Counted from the first letter of the stretch, positions 17,319 to 26,699 are shown. The stretch: 64,000 nt of DNA from Bradyrhizobium manausense (GCF_018131105.1 NZ_JAFCJI010000001.1:2418001-2482000), one strand, 5' to 3'. Translations and numbers: made by a program. The notes: generated by a model from the letters alone, not told the origin.

Positions 17319-18211
17319 CGCGTCGCCAGCACCACGGCTGCGAGCGTGAAGATCAGCGAGGCGATCTGCCCCGGCCCCAGCGGCTCGCCCAGCGCGAGCG
17401 CAGACGCGACGACGCCGATGACGGGCACGGCCATGGTCCCGATCGCGGCCACGGAGGCCGGCAGGCGCGCCAGCGCGGCAAACCAGCTGACATAGGCGAT
17501 GCAGAACTGCACCACGGTCGAATAGACCAGCAGCCACCAGCCTGTTGGCGTCACCCTGTCCAGATGCGAGGTCTCGATCAGCAGGCCGATGATCGAGATC
17601 GGCAGGCAGCCGATGCCGATCTGCCAGGCGGCGGCCGTGATCGGCGGCAGATGGATCGGGTATTTCTTCGAGAACACGGTGCCGACGGCAAAGCCGATCG
17701 CGCCACACAGCGCCATGATGATGCCCGGCGCCTTCTCGGCGCTCGCGGCAATGCCGTTGCCGCCCATGATCGAGGCGAGCCCGGCAAAGGCCATCAGCAG
17801 GCCGAGCGTGCGCAGCAGCGTCGGCCGCTCGCCGAGCACGGGCCAGGCGATCAGCGAGGCCCAGACCGGCATGGTGTAGGCGATCAGCGCCGCCTCGCTC
17901 GCCGGCAGCCAGAGCAGCGCCAGCCCCATCAGCACCATCCAGCCGGTGACGTTGAGGATCGCGGCCGTGACCAGCCGCGGCCAGATCCCGGGCGCGACCT
18001 TCAGGCTCTGCCGGCGGAGGATCGCGAGCGCAGCCAGCAGCACGGCGCCGAGCACGCCGGTGACGCCGCGCAGGGTGAGCGGCGGCAGCTCGGAAAGCAG
18101 GAATTTGGTCACCGGCCAGTTGAATCCCCAGCCGATCGAGGTGATCGCGAGGAACATCAGGCCGGCCGGGGCGATGCGTGGCCGCAGCACCGGTTTGGTC
18201 GAATCAAGCAT
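17315..18211 (-). CDS. EamA-family (drug/metabolite transporter) permease
   Basis: A 298-residue inner-membrane protein with about ten transmembrane helices arranged as two EamA repeats (about 15-145 and 160-295). The motifs MPVWASLIAWPVLGERPT (end of repeat 1) and IGVVASALALGEPLGPGQ (end of repeat 2) are typical of DMT exporters of amino acids or metabolites. The substrate is unknown. The stop overlaps that of the convergent kinase by four bases. A strongly paired element lies about 100 bases upstream of its start. Confidence 0.85.
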   Translation of the reverse strand: MLDSTKPVLRPRIAPAGLMFLAITSIGWGFNWPVTKFLLSELPPLTLRGVTGVLGAVLLAALAILRRQSLKVAPGIWPRLVTAAILNVTGWMVLMGLALLWLPASEAALIAYTMPVWASLIAWPVLGERPTLLRTLGLLMAFAGLASIMGGNGIAASAEKAPGIIMALCGAIGFAVGTVFSKKYPIHLPPITAAAWQIGIGCLPISIIGLLIETSHLDRVTPTGWWLLVYSTVVQFCIAYVSWFAALARLPASVAAIGTMAVPVIGVVASALALGEPLGPGQIASLIFTLAAVVLATR

Positions 18212-18314
18212 GTGGGCAGTCCGGCAAGTCAGAGGTCACCTTCGCCCGGATTCGGCGCGCCGACCACCGCCCCGGCGGGCATGCCTGCCCTCTTCTTCCG
18301 TACCACTACGTGAG

Positions 18315-18369
18315 TCCCGCTGACGCAATCCCACGGGGCAAAAATATACCTGCCCTGTGAACAGCGGGA
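18315..18369 (-). ncRNA. Two-stem structured element upstream of EamA gene (unassigned)
   Basis: Nested inverted repeats: outer TCCCGCTG (18315-18322) with CAGCGGGA (18362-18369), and inner CACGGGGCA (18332-18340) with TGCCCTGTG (18351-18359, one G-U) around an A/T-rich loop. All 17 positions pair. It lies in the 5' region of the EamA gene on the minus strand and could be a leader structure, or a terminator of an unseen transcript. It matches no riboswitch class I can name. Confidence 0.4.
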
Positions 18370-18524
18370 TGAAGCGCCGGGACCATCACAACATACAAAT
18401 TTTTTCGGTTGGGAATCCCTGAGGACTCACCGATACTTGGCTCACCAACAGGTGTGGGCTTGCCCCCTGTTATCCCCCGCAATCCACCATATTTAGTATT
18501 TGATTCAGGAACCCGCACTAGTTC

Positions 18525-18553
18525 TTGACGGGCGCTTTGGAGAGTCCTAGCTT
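18525..18553 (+). promoter_or_regulatory. Candidate promoter for nrdJ
   Basis: TTGACG (18525-18530), a 17-base spacer, then TAGCTT (18548-18553). Just upstream, CACCATATTTAGTA (18485-18498) is A/T-rich and weakly resembles an NrdR box, but I could not confirm a pair of such boxes. Use of this promoter would give a leader of about 400 nt. Confidence 0.4.
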
Positions 18554-18962
18554 TCGATCCGTTCGGCGCGAGTGAGTTTGCGTCCCGCCGGCACTCCCCC
18601 AAAGGGTCTCGCAAAACTGCACTCCGCCAAGCCAGACGAAGGCCGCGGGATGAGGGCTTGTCTGCCCGCGGGACGCGGACTTTTCGGGGCGCCAGAACGG
18701 GCCGGTCACAGGCTCGGACGGCATCGGTAGACGTTGTGACGGTGTGGGGCGTTTGAACGCATGTCGGGCTCATCCCCTTGGGGGCGGATGTGTCTGGACA
18801 TGCCGGCGGATGAGGGGTGCTCGCACCTCGCCAGCGCCGGGAAAAACAGGGCCGGAGACCACCGGCTGAACTGCGAAGGCCCTTCAAGCCCTCGCGAAAT
18901 GAAATGTCGACCGGACGCCTGAACGGAGGCTGTCGGGTCAAAGATAAGGACGGGGCAAGACC
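18554..18962 (+). other. Long nrdJ 5' leader with possible cobalamin-responsive structure
   Basis: This 409-base stretch holds no gene. It is full of complementary segments, for example GCCGCGGGATGAGGG with CCCGCGGGAC. About 100 bases before the nrdJ ATG it contains GCCGGAGACCACCGGC (18851-18866), which shares GGAGACC with the B12 box of cobalamin riboswitches. NrdJ needs adenosylcobalamin, so such control would make sense. The other conserved riboswitch segments are not clear by eye, so this is only a candidate. Confidence 0.3.
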
Positions 18963-21900
18963 ATGCGGATTGAGCGGCGCCACACCACGGTAGGACAGTC
19001 ACCTTACGCGGGAATCGATTTCCGCCTGACCACGTCGGAGATCCGGAATCCCGACGGCTCGGTCGTGTTCAAGATGGACGGCGTCGAGGTCCCGACCGAA
19101 TGGTCGCAGGTCGCCTCCGACGTGCTCGCCCAGAAATATTTCCGTAAAGCGGGCGTCGCCGCGCGCCTGAAAAAGGTCGAGGAGGAATCCGTCCCCTCCT
19201 TCCTGTGGCGCTCCGTGCCCGACACCGAGGCGCTCAGCCTGCTCCCCGAGAAAGAGCGCTTCGTCAGCGAGCTCAGCGCCAAGCAGGTGTTCGACCGCCT
19301 CGCCGGCTGCTGGACCTATTGGGGCTGGAAGGGCAAGTACTTCTCCTCCGACGAGGACGCCCAGGCCTTCTACGACGAGCTCCGCTACATGCTGGCCATG
19401 CAGATGGTCGCGCCGAACTCGCCGCAATGGTTCAATACCGGCCTGCACTGGGCCTACGGCATCGACGGCCCCGGCCAGGGCCATTATTATGTCGACCCCT
19501 TCACCGGCAAGCTGACCCGCTCGAAGTCCTCCTACGAGCACCCGCAGCCGCACGCCTGCTTCATCCAGGGCGTCGGTGACGACCTCGTCAACGAGGGCGG
19601 CATCATGGACCTCTGGGTCCGCGAAGCCCGCCTGTTCAAGTACGGCTCCGGCACCGGCTCCAACTTCTCGCGCCTGCGCGGCGAAGGCGAGCGCCTCTCC
19701 GGCGGCGGCCGCTCGTCCGGCCTGATGAGCTTCCTCAAGATCGGCGACCGCGCGGCCGGCGCGATCAAGTCGGGCGGCACCACGCGCCGCGCCGCCAAGA
19801 TGGTCGTCGTCGACGTCGATCACCCCGACATCGAGACCTATATCGACTGGAAGGTGAAGGAGGAGCAGAAGGTCGCCGCTCTCGTCACCGGATCCAAGAT
19901 CAACCAGAAGCACCTCAAGCTGGTGCTGAAGGCCTGCGTGAACTGCGAAGGCTCGGGCGACGATTGCTTCGATCCCGAGAAGAACCCTGCCCTCCGCCGC
20001 GAGATCAAGCTCGCGCGCCGCAGCCTCGTGCCTGACAATTACATCAAGCGCGTCATCCAGTTTGCCAAGCAGGGCTACAAGGACATCCAGTTCGACGTCT
20101 ACGACACCGACTGGGATAGCGAAGCCTACCTCACCGTCTCCGGCCAGAACTCCAACAACTCGGTCTCGCTGAAGGACGATTTCCTCCGCGCTGTCGAGAC
20201 CGATGGCGACTGGAATCTCGTCGGCCGCACCACCAAAAAGGTGACGAAGACGCTGAGGGCGCGCGACCTCTGGGAAAAGATCGGCTACGCCGCCTGGGCG
20301 TCCGCCGACCCGGGCCTGCACTTCAACACCACCATGAACGACTGGCACACCTGCAAGTCCTCAGGCGACATCCGCGCGTCCAATCCGTGCTCGGAATACA
20401 TGTTCTTGGACGACACGGCGTGCAACCTCGCCTCCGCCAACCTGCTGACCTTCTACAACAACGAGACCAAGCAGTTCGACGTCAAGGGCTATGAGCACCT
20501 CTGCCAGCTCTGGACCATCGTGCTCGAAATCTCCGTGATGATGGCGCAGTTCCCGTCGCGCGCGATCGCCGAGCTCTCCTACGAGTTCCGCACGCTCGGC
20601 CTCGGCTATGCCAATATCGGCGGCCTGCTGATGACCATGGGCCTGTCCTACGACTCGAAGGAAGGCCGTGCGCTCTGCGGCGCGCTGACCGCTGTGATGA
20701 CCGGCATCACCTACAAGACGTCGGCGGAAATGGCGGCCGAGCTCGGCACCTTCCCCGGCTATAAGAAGAACGCCGCGCACATGCTGCGCGTCATCCGCAA
20801 CCACCGCCGCGCCGCGCATGGTGAGGCCTCCGGCTACGAGGCGCTCTCCGTCAACCCGGTGCCGCTCGACCACGCCTCGTGCCCGCAGCAGGACATCGTC
20901 ACCCATGCCAAGGCGGCCTGGGATGCGGCGCTCGAATTGGGCGAACAGCATGGCTATCGCAACGCCCAGACCACCGTCATCGCGCCGACCGGCACGATCG
21001 GCCTGGTCATGGATTGCGACACCACCGGCATCGAGCCTGATTTCGCGCTGGTGAAGTTCAAGAAGCTCGCCGGCGGCGGCTACTTCAAGATCATCAACCG
21101 CGCGGTCCCCGCAGCGCTGCGCGCGCTCGGCTATCGCGAGAGCGAGATCGCGGAGATCGAGGCCTACGCCGTCGGCCACGGCTCGCTCTCCAACGCCCCC
21201 GGCATCAACGCCTCGACGCTGAAGGCCAAGGGCTTTACGGACGAAGCCATCGCCAAGGTCGAAAAGGCGCTGCCGACGGCCTTCGACATCAAGTTCGCCT
21301 TCAACAAGTGGACCTTTGGCGAAGATTTCATTCGCGACCAGCTCGGCATTGGCGCTGAAGCCATTGCTGCTCCCGGCTTCGACCTGCTCCAGGCCGTCGG
21401 CTTCACCAAGCGCGAGATCGAGGCGGCCAACGTCCACATCTGCGGCGCGATGACGGTGGAAGGTGCCCCGCACCTGAAGGCCGAGCACTACTCCGTGTTC
21501 GATTGTGCCAACCCCTGCGGCAAGATCGGCAAGCGTTATCTGTCGGTCGAGAGCCACATCCGCATGATGGCGGCAGCCCAGCCCTTCATCTCGGGTGCGA
21601 TCTCCAAGACCATCAACATGCCGAACGACGCCACCGTGGAGGACTGCAAGTCCGCCTACATGCTGTCGTGGAAGCTGGCGCTGAAGGCCAACGCGCTCTA
21701 TCGCGACGGCTCGAAGCTCTCGCAGCCGCTCAACTCGCAGCTCATCAGCGATGACGAGGACGAGGATGATGCGGTCGAGGCTCTCTACGAGAAGCCGATG
21801 GCGGCGCGCGCCGCCCAGGTCTCGGAAAAGATCGTCGAGAAGCTGGTCGAGCGCATCATCGTGATGCGCGAGCGCGAGAAGATGCCGGATCGCCGCAAGG

Positions 21901-22727
21901 GCTACACCCAGAAGGCGGTCGTCGGCGGCCACAAGGTCTATCTCCGGACCGGCGAATATGACGACGGCCGTCTCGGCGAGATCTTCATCGACATGCACAA
22001 GGAAGGTGCTGCGCTCCGCTCCTTCATCAACAATTTTGCGATCGCGGTCTCCCTCGGTCTGCAATACGGCGTGCCGCTCGACGAATATGTCGACGCCTTC
22101 ACCTTCACCCGCTTCGAGCCGGCGGGCCCCGTGCAGGGCAACGACAGCATCAAGTACGCGACCTCGATCCTCGACTACGTCTTCCGCGAGCTCGCGGTGA
22201 GCTACATGTCGCGCTTCGATCTCGCCCATGTCGACCCGACCGAGTCGAATTTCGACGCGCTCGGCAAGGGCGTCGAGGAAGGCAAGGAGCCGGACGAGAC
22301 CCATCACGCGACCAAGCTGGTCTCGCGCGGCCTCACCCGCTCCCGCACCGACAACCTCGTGGTGATGCGCGGCGGCAGCGCCGCGATCGCCCAGGGCAAT
22401 GACAGCGCACCGTCAGGCGGCAGCAAGGTCACTGCCTTGGCGCATGGTGCTTCGGCCCGCGTCGGCGACGCCATCGAAGGCGCCGTCGCCCTGAAGCAGG
22501 AAGCCAGCCACGACCTCTCCCCCACGGAGAAGCTCGAGGCACTGCAGTGGAGCAAGGCCGGCAGCGCCGCAACGGTTGCGGCTCCCAGCAAGGCCGAGCG
22601 CCGCGCGGAAGCCAAGGCCAAGGGCTATGAAGGCGAGATGTGCAGCGAGTGCGGCAACTTCACGCTGGTGCGGAATGGGACGTGCATGAAGTGCGATACT
22701 TGCGGCAGCACGACGGGGTGTTCGTGA
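18963..22727 (+). CDS. nrdJ: Vitamin B12-dependent (class II) ribonucleotide reductase
   Basis: A 1254-residue enzyme making deoxyribonucleotides with adenosylcobalamin, with or without oxygen. Recognisable regions are [36 protein letters not shown] (residues about 478-495, active-site loop with catalytic Cys partners), VIAPTGTIG with [10 protein letters not shown], and a C-terminal tail with CSECG and CMKCDTCG. The tail resembles a zinc ribbon and carries the redox cysteines. The length matches the long alphaproteobacterial NrdJ. The ATG at 18963 starts the conserved MRIERR. It stands alone between a long leader and a strong terminator. Confidence 0.96.
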   Translation: MRIERRHTTVGQSPYAGIDFRLTTSEIRNPDGSVVFKMDGVEVPTEWSQVASDVLAQKYFRKAGVAARLKKVEEESVPSFLWRSVPDTEALSLLPEKERFVSELSAKQVFDRLAGCWTYWGWKGKYFSSDEDAQAFYDELRYMLAMQMVAPNSPQWFNTGLHWAYGIDGPGQGHYYVDPFTGKLTRSKSSYEHPQPHACFIQGVGDDLVNEGGIMDLWVREARLFKYGSGTGSNFSRLRGEGERLSGGGRSSGLMSFLKIGDRAAGAIKSGGTTRRAAKMVVVDVDHPDIETYIDWKVKEEQKVAALVTGSKINQKHLKLVLKACVNCEGSGDDCFDPEKNPALRREIKLARRSLVPDNYIKRVIQFAKQGYKDIQFDVYDTDWDSEAYLTVSGQNSNNSVSLKDDFLRAVETDGDWNLVGRTTKKVTKTLRARDLWEKIGYAAWASADPGLHFNTTMNDWHTCKSSGDIRASNPCSEYMFLDDTACNLASANLLTFYNNETKQFDVKGYEHLCQLWTIVLEISVMMAQFPSRAIAELSYEFRTLGLGYANIGGLLMTMGLSYDSKEGRALCGALTAVMTGITYKTSAEMAAELGTFPGYKKNAAHMLRVIRNHRRAAHGEASGYEALSVNPVPLDHASCPQQDIVTHAKAAWDAALELGEQHGYRNAQTTVIAPTGTIGLVMDCDTTGIEPDFALVKFKKLAGGGYFKIINRAVPAALRALGYRESEIAEIEAYAVGHGSLSNAPGINASTLKAKGFTDEAIAKVEKALPTAFDIKFAFNKWTFGEDFIRDQLGIGAEAIAAPGFDLLQAVGFTKREIEAANVHICGAMTVEGAPHLKAEHYSVFDCANPCGKIGKRYLSVESHIRMMAAAQPFISGAISKTINMPNDATVEDCKSAYMLSWKLALKANALYRDGSKLSQPLNSQLISDDEDEDDAVEALYEKPMAARAAQVSEKIVEKLVERIIVMREREKMPDRRKGYTQKAVVGGHKVYLRTGEYDDGRLGEIFIDMHKEGAALRSFINNFAIAVSLGLQYGVPLDEYVDAFTFTRFEPAGPVQGNDSIKYATSILDYVFRELAVSYMSRFDLAHVDPTESNFDALGKGVEEGKEPDETHHATKLVSRGLTRSRTDNLVVMRGGSAAIAQGNDSAPSGGSKVTALAHGASARVGDAIEGAVALKQEASHDLSPTEKLEALQWSKAGSAATVAAPSKAERRAEAKAKGYEGEMCSECGNFTLVRNGTCMKCDTCGSTTGCS

Positions 22728-22770
22728 GGCGGTAGAGCGCAAGGATCATCCCTCACCTGAACTCAAGACA

Positions 22771-22799
22771 GGGGGCGTCCGAAGGGCCGCCCCCTTTTT
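22771..22799 (+). terminator. Rho-independent terminator of nrdJ
   Basis: GGGGGCG (22771-22777) pairs with CGCCCCC (22788-22794), followed directly by TTTTT. It lies 43 bases past the nrdJ stop and marks the left edge of the low-GC islet. Confidence 0.88.
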
Positions 22800-22872
22800 A
22801 TGTTTCACGCACGGTCTCTTTAATCGAAGAATATCATGTGGCAACCTACGCGAGCAATCAGTGGAGCGGCGC

Positions 22873-24504
22873 ATGCCCGTCAAAGTGAGCATCGGCGACT
22901 ATCCAACATTCTGGAAGTTCGCCGGCTACGGCTTCCTTCCCGAGGTTCTTCCACCAATCTTTACTTCGGTTGGCTTCGCAAGTAGCTGCCAACTCGGTGT
23001 CGAGGTCGACCAAAAGGCCCAATCATTCGATAGAACCTCTTACAGCTGCACAAAGCGCGGCTATTCGAGACGCATCTTCAATTTGATGCACCCGATCTCA
23101 GTAGCATTTGCATCCGGATGGCTCTCGTCGCATTGGAGTCAAATAGCTATGTTCTGCAACGAACGAAATTCGACAGCCACACAACTCACACTATCGAGCG
23201 ATTCCGACAACGGCCGAGCAATCCAAACAGCGTCTTTCGAGGCCGTGCAGCGAGAAGCAAAGAGGAGATCTGCACGAGCACGACACATCGTGCGGGCGGA
23301 TATCGCAAAGTTCTATCCATCAATCTATACGCACTCGATCCCATGGGCCTTGCATGGCAAGCAAGCTGCCAAGGCCAACACGGACCCAAACGATGCAACA
23401 CTCTACGGAAACTATATGGACTGGGCTCTGCGACTGGGACAGTCCAGCCAAACCATAGGAGTTCCGATTGGAACTGACATTTCAAGGGTGACGGCAGAGA
23501 TAATTGGCTCCGCCATTGATGCGATTGTACTCGAAACTTCGGGGGCTAGAACTGTCGGCTATGTCCGAAATATTGACGACTTCTACATTGGATGCACCAG
23601 TCTTTCAGATGCTGAGACCATCTTAGCTAGCCTCTCATCCGCACTTCGTGAATTTGAACTCTCGCTAAACGACGAGAAGACCGAAATCATCGACGCCAGC
23701 GAGTTTTATGATGATGACTGGGCCTCCGAGCTAGACGGGTACCTAGCGGCAAACGCGGGTAACCGAGCGAAGGTCATTGCCCGCGCGTTCGATCGGACCT
23801 TCCATTACGCCTCGAAAAACAGGTCCGACAGCGCGGTGAAATTCCTCATTCGGCTCATCGACAAAGAGATTGCGGCCGGGCTGATCAAATTTTCCGACAT
23901 TGAACACGACTTAATGCGCTCTGTAGTCAATTTCCCTCACTGCGTAGACTACGCACTAACGCTACTCATGGTTCAATCTACCAAGGGCGACTTTAGTAGA
24001 GCCGAGTGGCAGGCAGCACTGAATGATGAACTCGCTCGGCACGCCTCAGCAGGTCACGATCACGAAGTCTGCTGGATGCTCTGTGCAATGTACGTTGCCA
24101 ATCTCAAGATAACTTCATTTTCCTGGTTGGAAGAGGTCAAAAATCCGCTTTCTATCTGCCTTTGCTATCTGTTGGCAGACAGCAAGCTACTAGCCGCGAA
24201 CCTGAACAACATCTTCGTCCCGCAGATCCGGGACGCAAAGGCATCAACGAATTGGATGCTAGTTCACGAAGGCACTCAACGAAGCTGGTTCAAAACCGAC
24301 GACATTGGATACAATTATAGAGAGGGCATAGAATCTCTTTTGCCGGACAAAGTATCGTTTCTCGACAGCACTCTCGTTTCTGAGTTCTCCAAAAAGCCGG
24401 TAGACAATCCATCGATTCCGGATCGATATCTTCGCTACGATGAATCGTCGGACGAAGGATACATCGAATATTTGGTTCGTCGTATAATCGATCGTGAGCA
24501 GTAA
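22873..24504 (+). CDS. Reverse transcriptase-family protein, defence/abortive-infection (UG/DRT) type
   Basis: A 543-residue RNA-directed DNA polymerase fold. Motif A is RADIAKFYPSI (Asp143), followed by YTHSIPWALHGK. Motif B is IGVPIGTDISR (195-205). Motif C is RNIDDF (Asp235-Asp236), where YxDD would be usual, so Asn233 replaces the aromatic residue. Motif D is LSLNDEKTEI with Lys269. No intron maturase, integrase or retron-type extra motif is seen, and about 270 further residues follow, as in Abi and DRT proteins. I cannot place the exact class; DRT3b- or DRT4-like is possible. The ATG at 22873 has GGAG at the right distance. Composition is atypical: 29 of 60 bases are G/C at 23101-23160, against 43 of 60 at 19681-19740 in nrdJ. 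Confidence 0.85.
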   Translation: MPVKVSIGDYPTFWKFAGYGFLPEVLPPIFTSVGFASSCQLGVEVDQKAQSFDRTSYSCTKRGYSRRIFNLMHPISVAFASGWLSSHWSQIAMFCNERNSTATQLTLSSDSDNGRAIQTASFEAVQREAKRRSARARHIVRADIAKFYPSIYTHSIPWALHGKQAAKANTDPNDATLYGNYMDWALRLGQSSQTIGVPIGTDISRVTAEIIGSAIDAIVLETSGARTVGYVRNIDDFYIGCTSLSDAETILASLSSALREFELSLNDEKTEIIDASEFYDDDWASELDGYLAANAGNRAKVIARAFDRTFHYASKNRSDSAVKFLIRLIDKEIAAGLIKFSDIEHDLMRSVVNFPHCVDYALTLLMVQSTKGDFSRAEWQAALNDELARHASAGHDHEVCWMLCAMYVANLKITSFSWLEEVKNPLSICLCYLLADSKLLAANLNNIFVPQIRDAKASTNWMLVHEGTQRSWFKTDDIGYNYREGIESLLPDKVSFLDSTLVSEFSKKPVDNPSIPDRYLRYDESSDEGYIEYLVRRIIDREQ

Positions 24505-24506
24505 CT

Positions 24507-24590
24507 CGTAGGATGGGTAGAGCGAAGCGAAACCCATCGACCGCAACCAAGACGATGATGGGTTTCGCAGAAAGCTCAACCCATCCTACG
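24507..24590. repeat. Palindromic repeat, CGTAGGATGGGT family (copy 1)
   Basis: Begins CGTAGGATGGGTAGAGCGAA and ends with the inverse, AAGCTCAACCCATCCTACG, enclosing 30-40 bases. Copy 2, shorter, is at 27819-27855. It starts two bases after the reverse transcriptase stop codon and can fold into one long hairpin. Confidence 0.8.
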
Positions 24591-24684
24591 CGCTGGCTTG
24601 GCGCGGGGCCCTCATGAGAAAACATGCATCGAAATCTACCGAAGCATCCTCTTTGCCGAAAAATGACGGATCAGCGCGTAGCGT

Positions 24685-24730
24685 AGATCGGGTTGCAGTG
24701 GCAGTGCACTAAAGGCACTAGCTCCGATCT
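24685..24730 (+). ncRNA. Base-paired element between reverse transcriptase and unknown gene
   Basis: Outer stem AGATCGG (24685-24691) with CCGATCT (24724-24730). Inside it, AGTGC (24703-24707) pairs with GCACT (24715-24719). It lies in the 313-bp space between two atypical genes. Several defence reverse transcriptases use a neighbouring non-coding RNA as template or cofactor, so this is a candidate for one. Seen: the pairing. Inferred: everything about function. Confidence 0.3.
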
Positions 24731-24817
24731 GCGGCTTCGTTTTGCGATTGTGAACGGCGCCATTTGGTGCACTGTCACCGTAATCGCCGACTTTGCAGCG
24801 ACGATAGGGGGAAAAGA

Positions 24818-25678
24818 TTGGCGGATTTAGCGATGCGCGCGCGTGTCATCAGGCTCTTGAGTGGCGATGTTCGCGCTGATGACCTGTCACGCCTTTTCCT
24901 CTACGCAAGGGATCGATGCGATGGTCGAGAGGCAGTTCAAGAGATTGGTGATTTCGTGGCTCATCACTCGGAGCGAACAAAGGGGATCATAGCCCGCTCC
25001 ACCAGGGATTGGTTCGCAACCGCGCGTTTCGCAGCGGCCGCGGCTCAAGGCCCGTTGGATTCTAAACACCTTCCTTCCGTCATGCCCGAATTCCTGCGAG
25101 CGAATGTCCAGCGATTGGAACAGAAGTATTTGCGAGAGGCTGGGTTGGGCAAAGCGTCCGCGATCAAGGCAACGTCCGCGCTTGCGAGCAAGCTCGTGAA
25201 AAACGCTGATAGCACCTACTCTGTACCCACTACTCTTTCGCGTGAGGAGGTCACACTTTTCGATGTGCTAGTTAGCAGATGGGTCGCCAAAGCCGCGTTC
25301 GACGGCGAGCGGTTATGCGACGACTATTGGGAGACTTTGAAAAGCAACGGGCTGATCAGAAAATCGGAAATGGAAGCGGCGGTTGCCCTGAACGCAGTAG
25401 TGCAACTCTTTGCGATTGCGAATATCCACGGCTGCGCAATCACGATGACTGACGGCACATCGATCGAACTACGCGCCACGCCCAAGGCTAGCCCTCTTGG
25501 GGTCAGCGCGGCGATACCGATGCAGCTTAACGGAGGGCAATCCATCTTTCTCGCCACGGACATCTTCGTTACCAAGCTCGACTGCCGTGAGAATTGCGAT
25601 CCCGCGCTGATTGCACAAGAGACCTGGGATGGAGCACTCGAGCTTGGGAGCGATCGCAAACTGCGATCTTTGAGTTGA
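24818..25678 (+). CDS. Hypothetical protein next to reverse transcriptase
   Basis: A 286-residue soluble protein that I do not recognise. The first 110 residues are helical and basic (RARVIRLLSGDVRADDLSRL, DFVAHHSERTKGI); the C-terminal half alternates strands and helices and ends around CDPALIAQETWDGALELG. There are no membrane segments, signal peptide or nucleotide-binding motif. The TTG at 24818 was chosen because GGGGGAAAAG lies just before it; an ATG at 24833 is the alternative. Composition is low for the window (29 of 60 G/C at 25201-25260), like the reverse transcriptase. It may be a partner of it, but a repeat lies between them. Confidence 0.65.
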   Translation: MADLAMRARVIRLLSGDVRADDLSRLFLYARDRCDGREAVQEIGDFVAHHSERTKGIIARSTRDWFATARFAAAAAQGPLDSKHLPSVMPEFLRANVQRLEQKYLREAGLGKASAIKATSALASKLVKNADSTYSVPTTLSREEVTLFDVLVSRWVAKAAFDGERLCDDYWETLKSNGLIRKSEMEAAVALNAVVQLFAIANIHGCAITMTDGTSIELRATPKASPLGVSAAIPMQLNGGQSIFLATDIFVTKLDCRENCDPALIAQETWDGALELGSDRKLRSLS

Positions 25679-25827
25679 TGGGGCTCGGGAATTACGATGA
25701 CAACGCATGAAATTGATACGCTATCGTCGTCGTGCCCGATGATCCACAGTTCCGACGCTTAGCGGACCGCGCCAACCATGCGCACCCTCACCGCAATCCG
25801 CCACCATTTCCGCATTCAAAAGCCGCC

Positions 25828-26337
25828 CTACCTCACCATCCCCACCACCGCCGCCGCCATCTTCCTGTTGCCCTCGACGCTGAGATGACGTCCGTCGGGA
25901 CCGACGCTGCCCGGCTGCCGCCAGACCGACATGTAGGTGCCCCAGACGTCGACGACGCGGATGCCGCGGGCCTTCAACTGGCTCTTGATGGCCGCGATGT
26001 TCTGCATGGCCTGGGCCGGGCTCATGTTGTGCCTGACATCATTGCCCGGGTTGTCGCAGAGGATGACGAGCCTGGTCCCATTGGGGACGGCGCTCGGCGT
26101 CCGGGCCAGTGTCGCATCGGTGGTCTCGCCCCAGACGCCGGCATTGGCGACGTGAACCTGGGACCCCCTGGCGCGCAGCAATCCCTCCAGCACGGCCGGC
26201 CACATCTCGGACTCGGCGACGTTGCCGTGCACCGCGCTATGGCCGAGCGCCACGATCTGCGCGGATGCGGGATTGACCGAGGCAATGGCGATGACTGCGA
26301 CAACTGACAAGAAAATCCGGAAGCTCGAACGGGTCAT
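25828..26337 (-). CDS. Exported SGNH/GDSL-like hydrolase
   Basis: A 169-residue protein with a signal peptide (MTRSSFRIFLSVVAVIAIAS, cleavage after PASA). SGNH blocks are visible: ALGHSAVHG (GHS in place of GDS, nucleophile Ser), NAGVWGETT, CDNPGND (block III Asn) and GPDGRHLSVEG (DxxH catalytic Asp and His). Such enzymes are esterases or lipases acting on acyl or acetyl groups. The start at 26337 has GGAG six bases upstream; an ATG at 26349 is possible. Base composition is again normal here, so the low-GC islet ends before this gene. Confidence 0.75.
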   Translation of the reverse strand: MTRSSFRIFLSVVAVIAIASVNPASAQIVALGHSAVHGNVAESEMWPAVLEGLLRARGSQVHVANAGVWGETTDATLARTPSAVPNGTRLVILCDNPGNDVRHNMSPAQAMQNIAAIKSQLKARGIRVVDVWGTYMSVWRQPGSVGPDGRHLSVEGNRKMAAAVVGMVR

Positions 26338-26699
26338 GACCGGCTCCATTATCTTCTGAAATCGCGTCGATCGGGGCCGAATGAATGCCCCGTCGATATC
26401 AGGTCAATGTTCGCCAACGCTCTGTGTTTGGCAATCGCGATTTGCGGCGGAGGGCGGCCATCGGCCCGGGCAGCATCTGCGATCGACCGCAACTCGCTCT
26501 CCGTCCGGAAACCGATGACGTGCGGCACGGTCGAGATCGATGTTTGCCGGCTCGGCATTCACCTTCGGGATGAGGCGAGCGCCCTGCTCCAACCCGTTCC
26601 CGGCCCGCCATAATTTTTCCTTCGCGCGCGCGTTGTGTTGGGCAGCGGCGAGACCTATCCTTCGCGTGATCGGACTGCCTCCCATTGACGCCCGTCCGG
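26338..26699. other. Gene-free stretch between SGNH hydrolase and membrane protein
   Basis: These 362 bases between two divergent genes contain several overlapping open frames of 60-137 codons on both strands. None has a convincing RBS, conserved-looking protein or codon pattern. I see no clear promoter, terminator or repeat. Confidence 0.5.

Noticed and set aside
14904..17708. A 934-codon open frame on the minus strand opposite the hybrid kinase
   Set aside because: It is the antisense shadow of a high-GC gene. Its protein is repetitive in Asp, Gly, Arg and His with no domain, and the sense strand encodes a full kinase.
18554..18962. Definite cobalamin riboswitch
   Set aside because: Only the GGAGACC core and a vague CGCAAAACTG stretch match. 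The other conserved segments could not be aligned by eye, so it is listed only as a candidate leader.
19000..22307. Long minus-strand frames (449 and 648 codons) opposite nrdJ
   Set aside because: Same third-position GC effect; nrdJ on the plus strand is complete and unmistakable.
22873..24504. Retron, diversity-generating element or group II intron
   Set aside because: No retron-specific motifs, no Avd gene, no template/variable repeat, and no maturase or intron RNA boundaries were seen around the reverse transcriptase.
25697..25762. A 21-codon plus-strand frame after the unknown gene
   Set aside because: Too short, no RBS, no signal or known peptide; likely chance.
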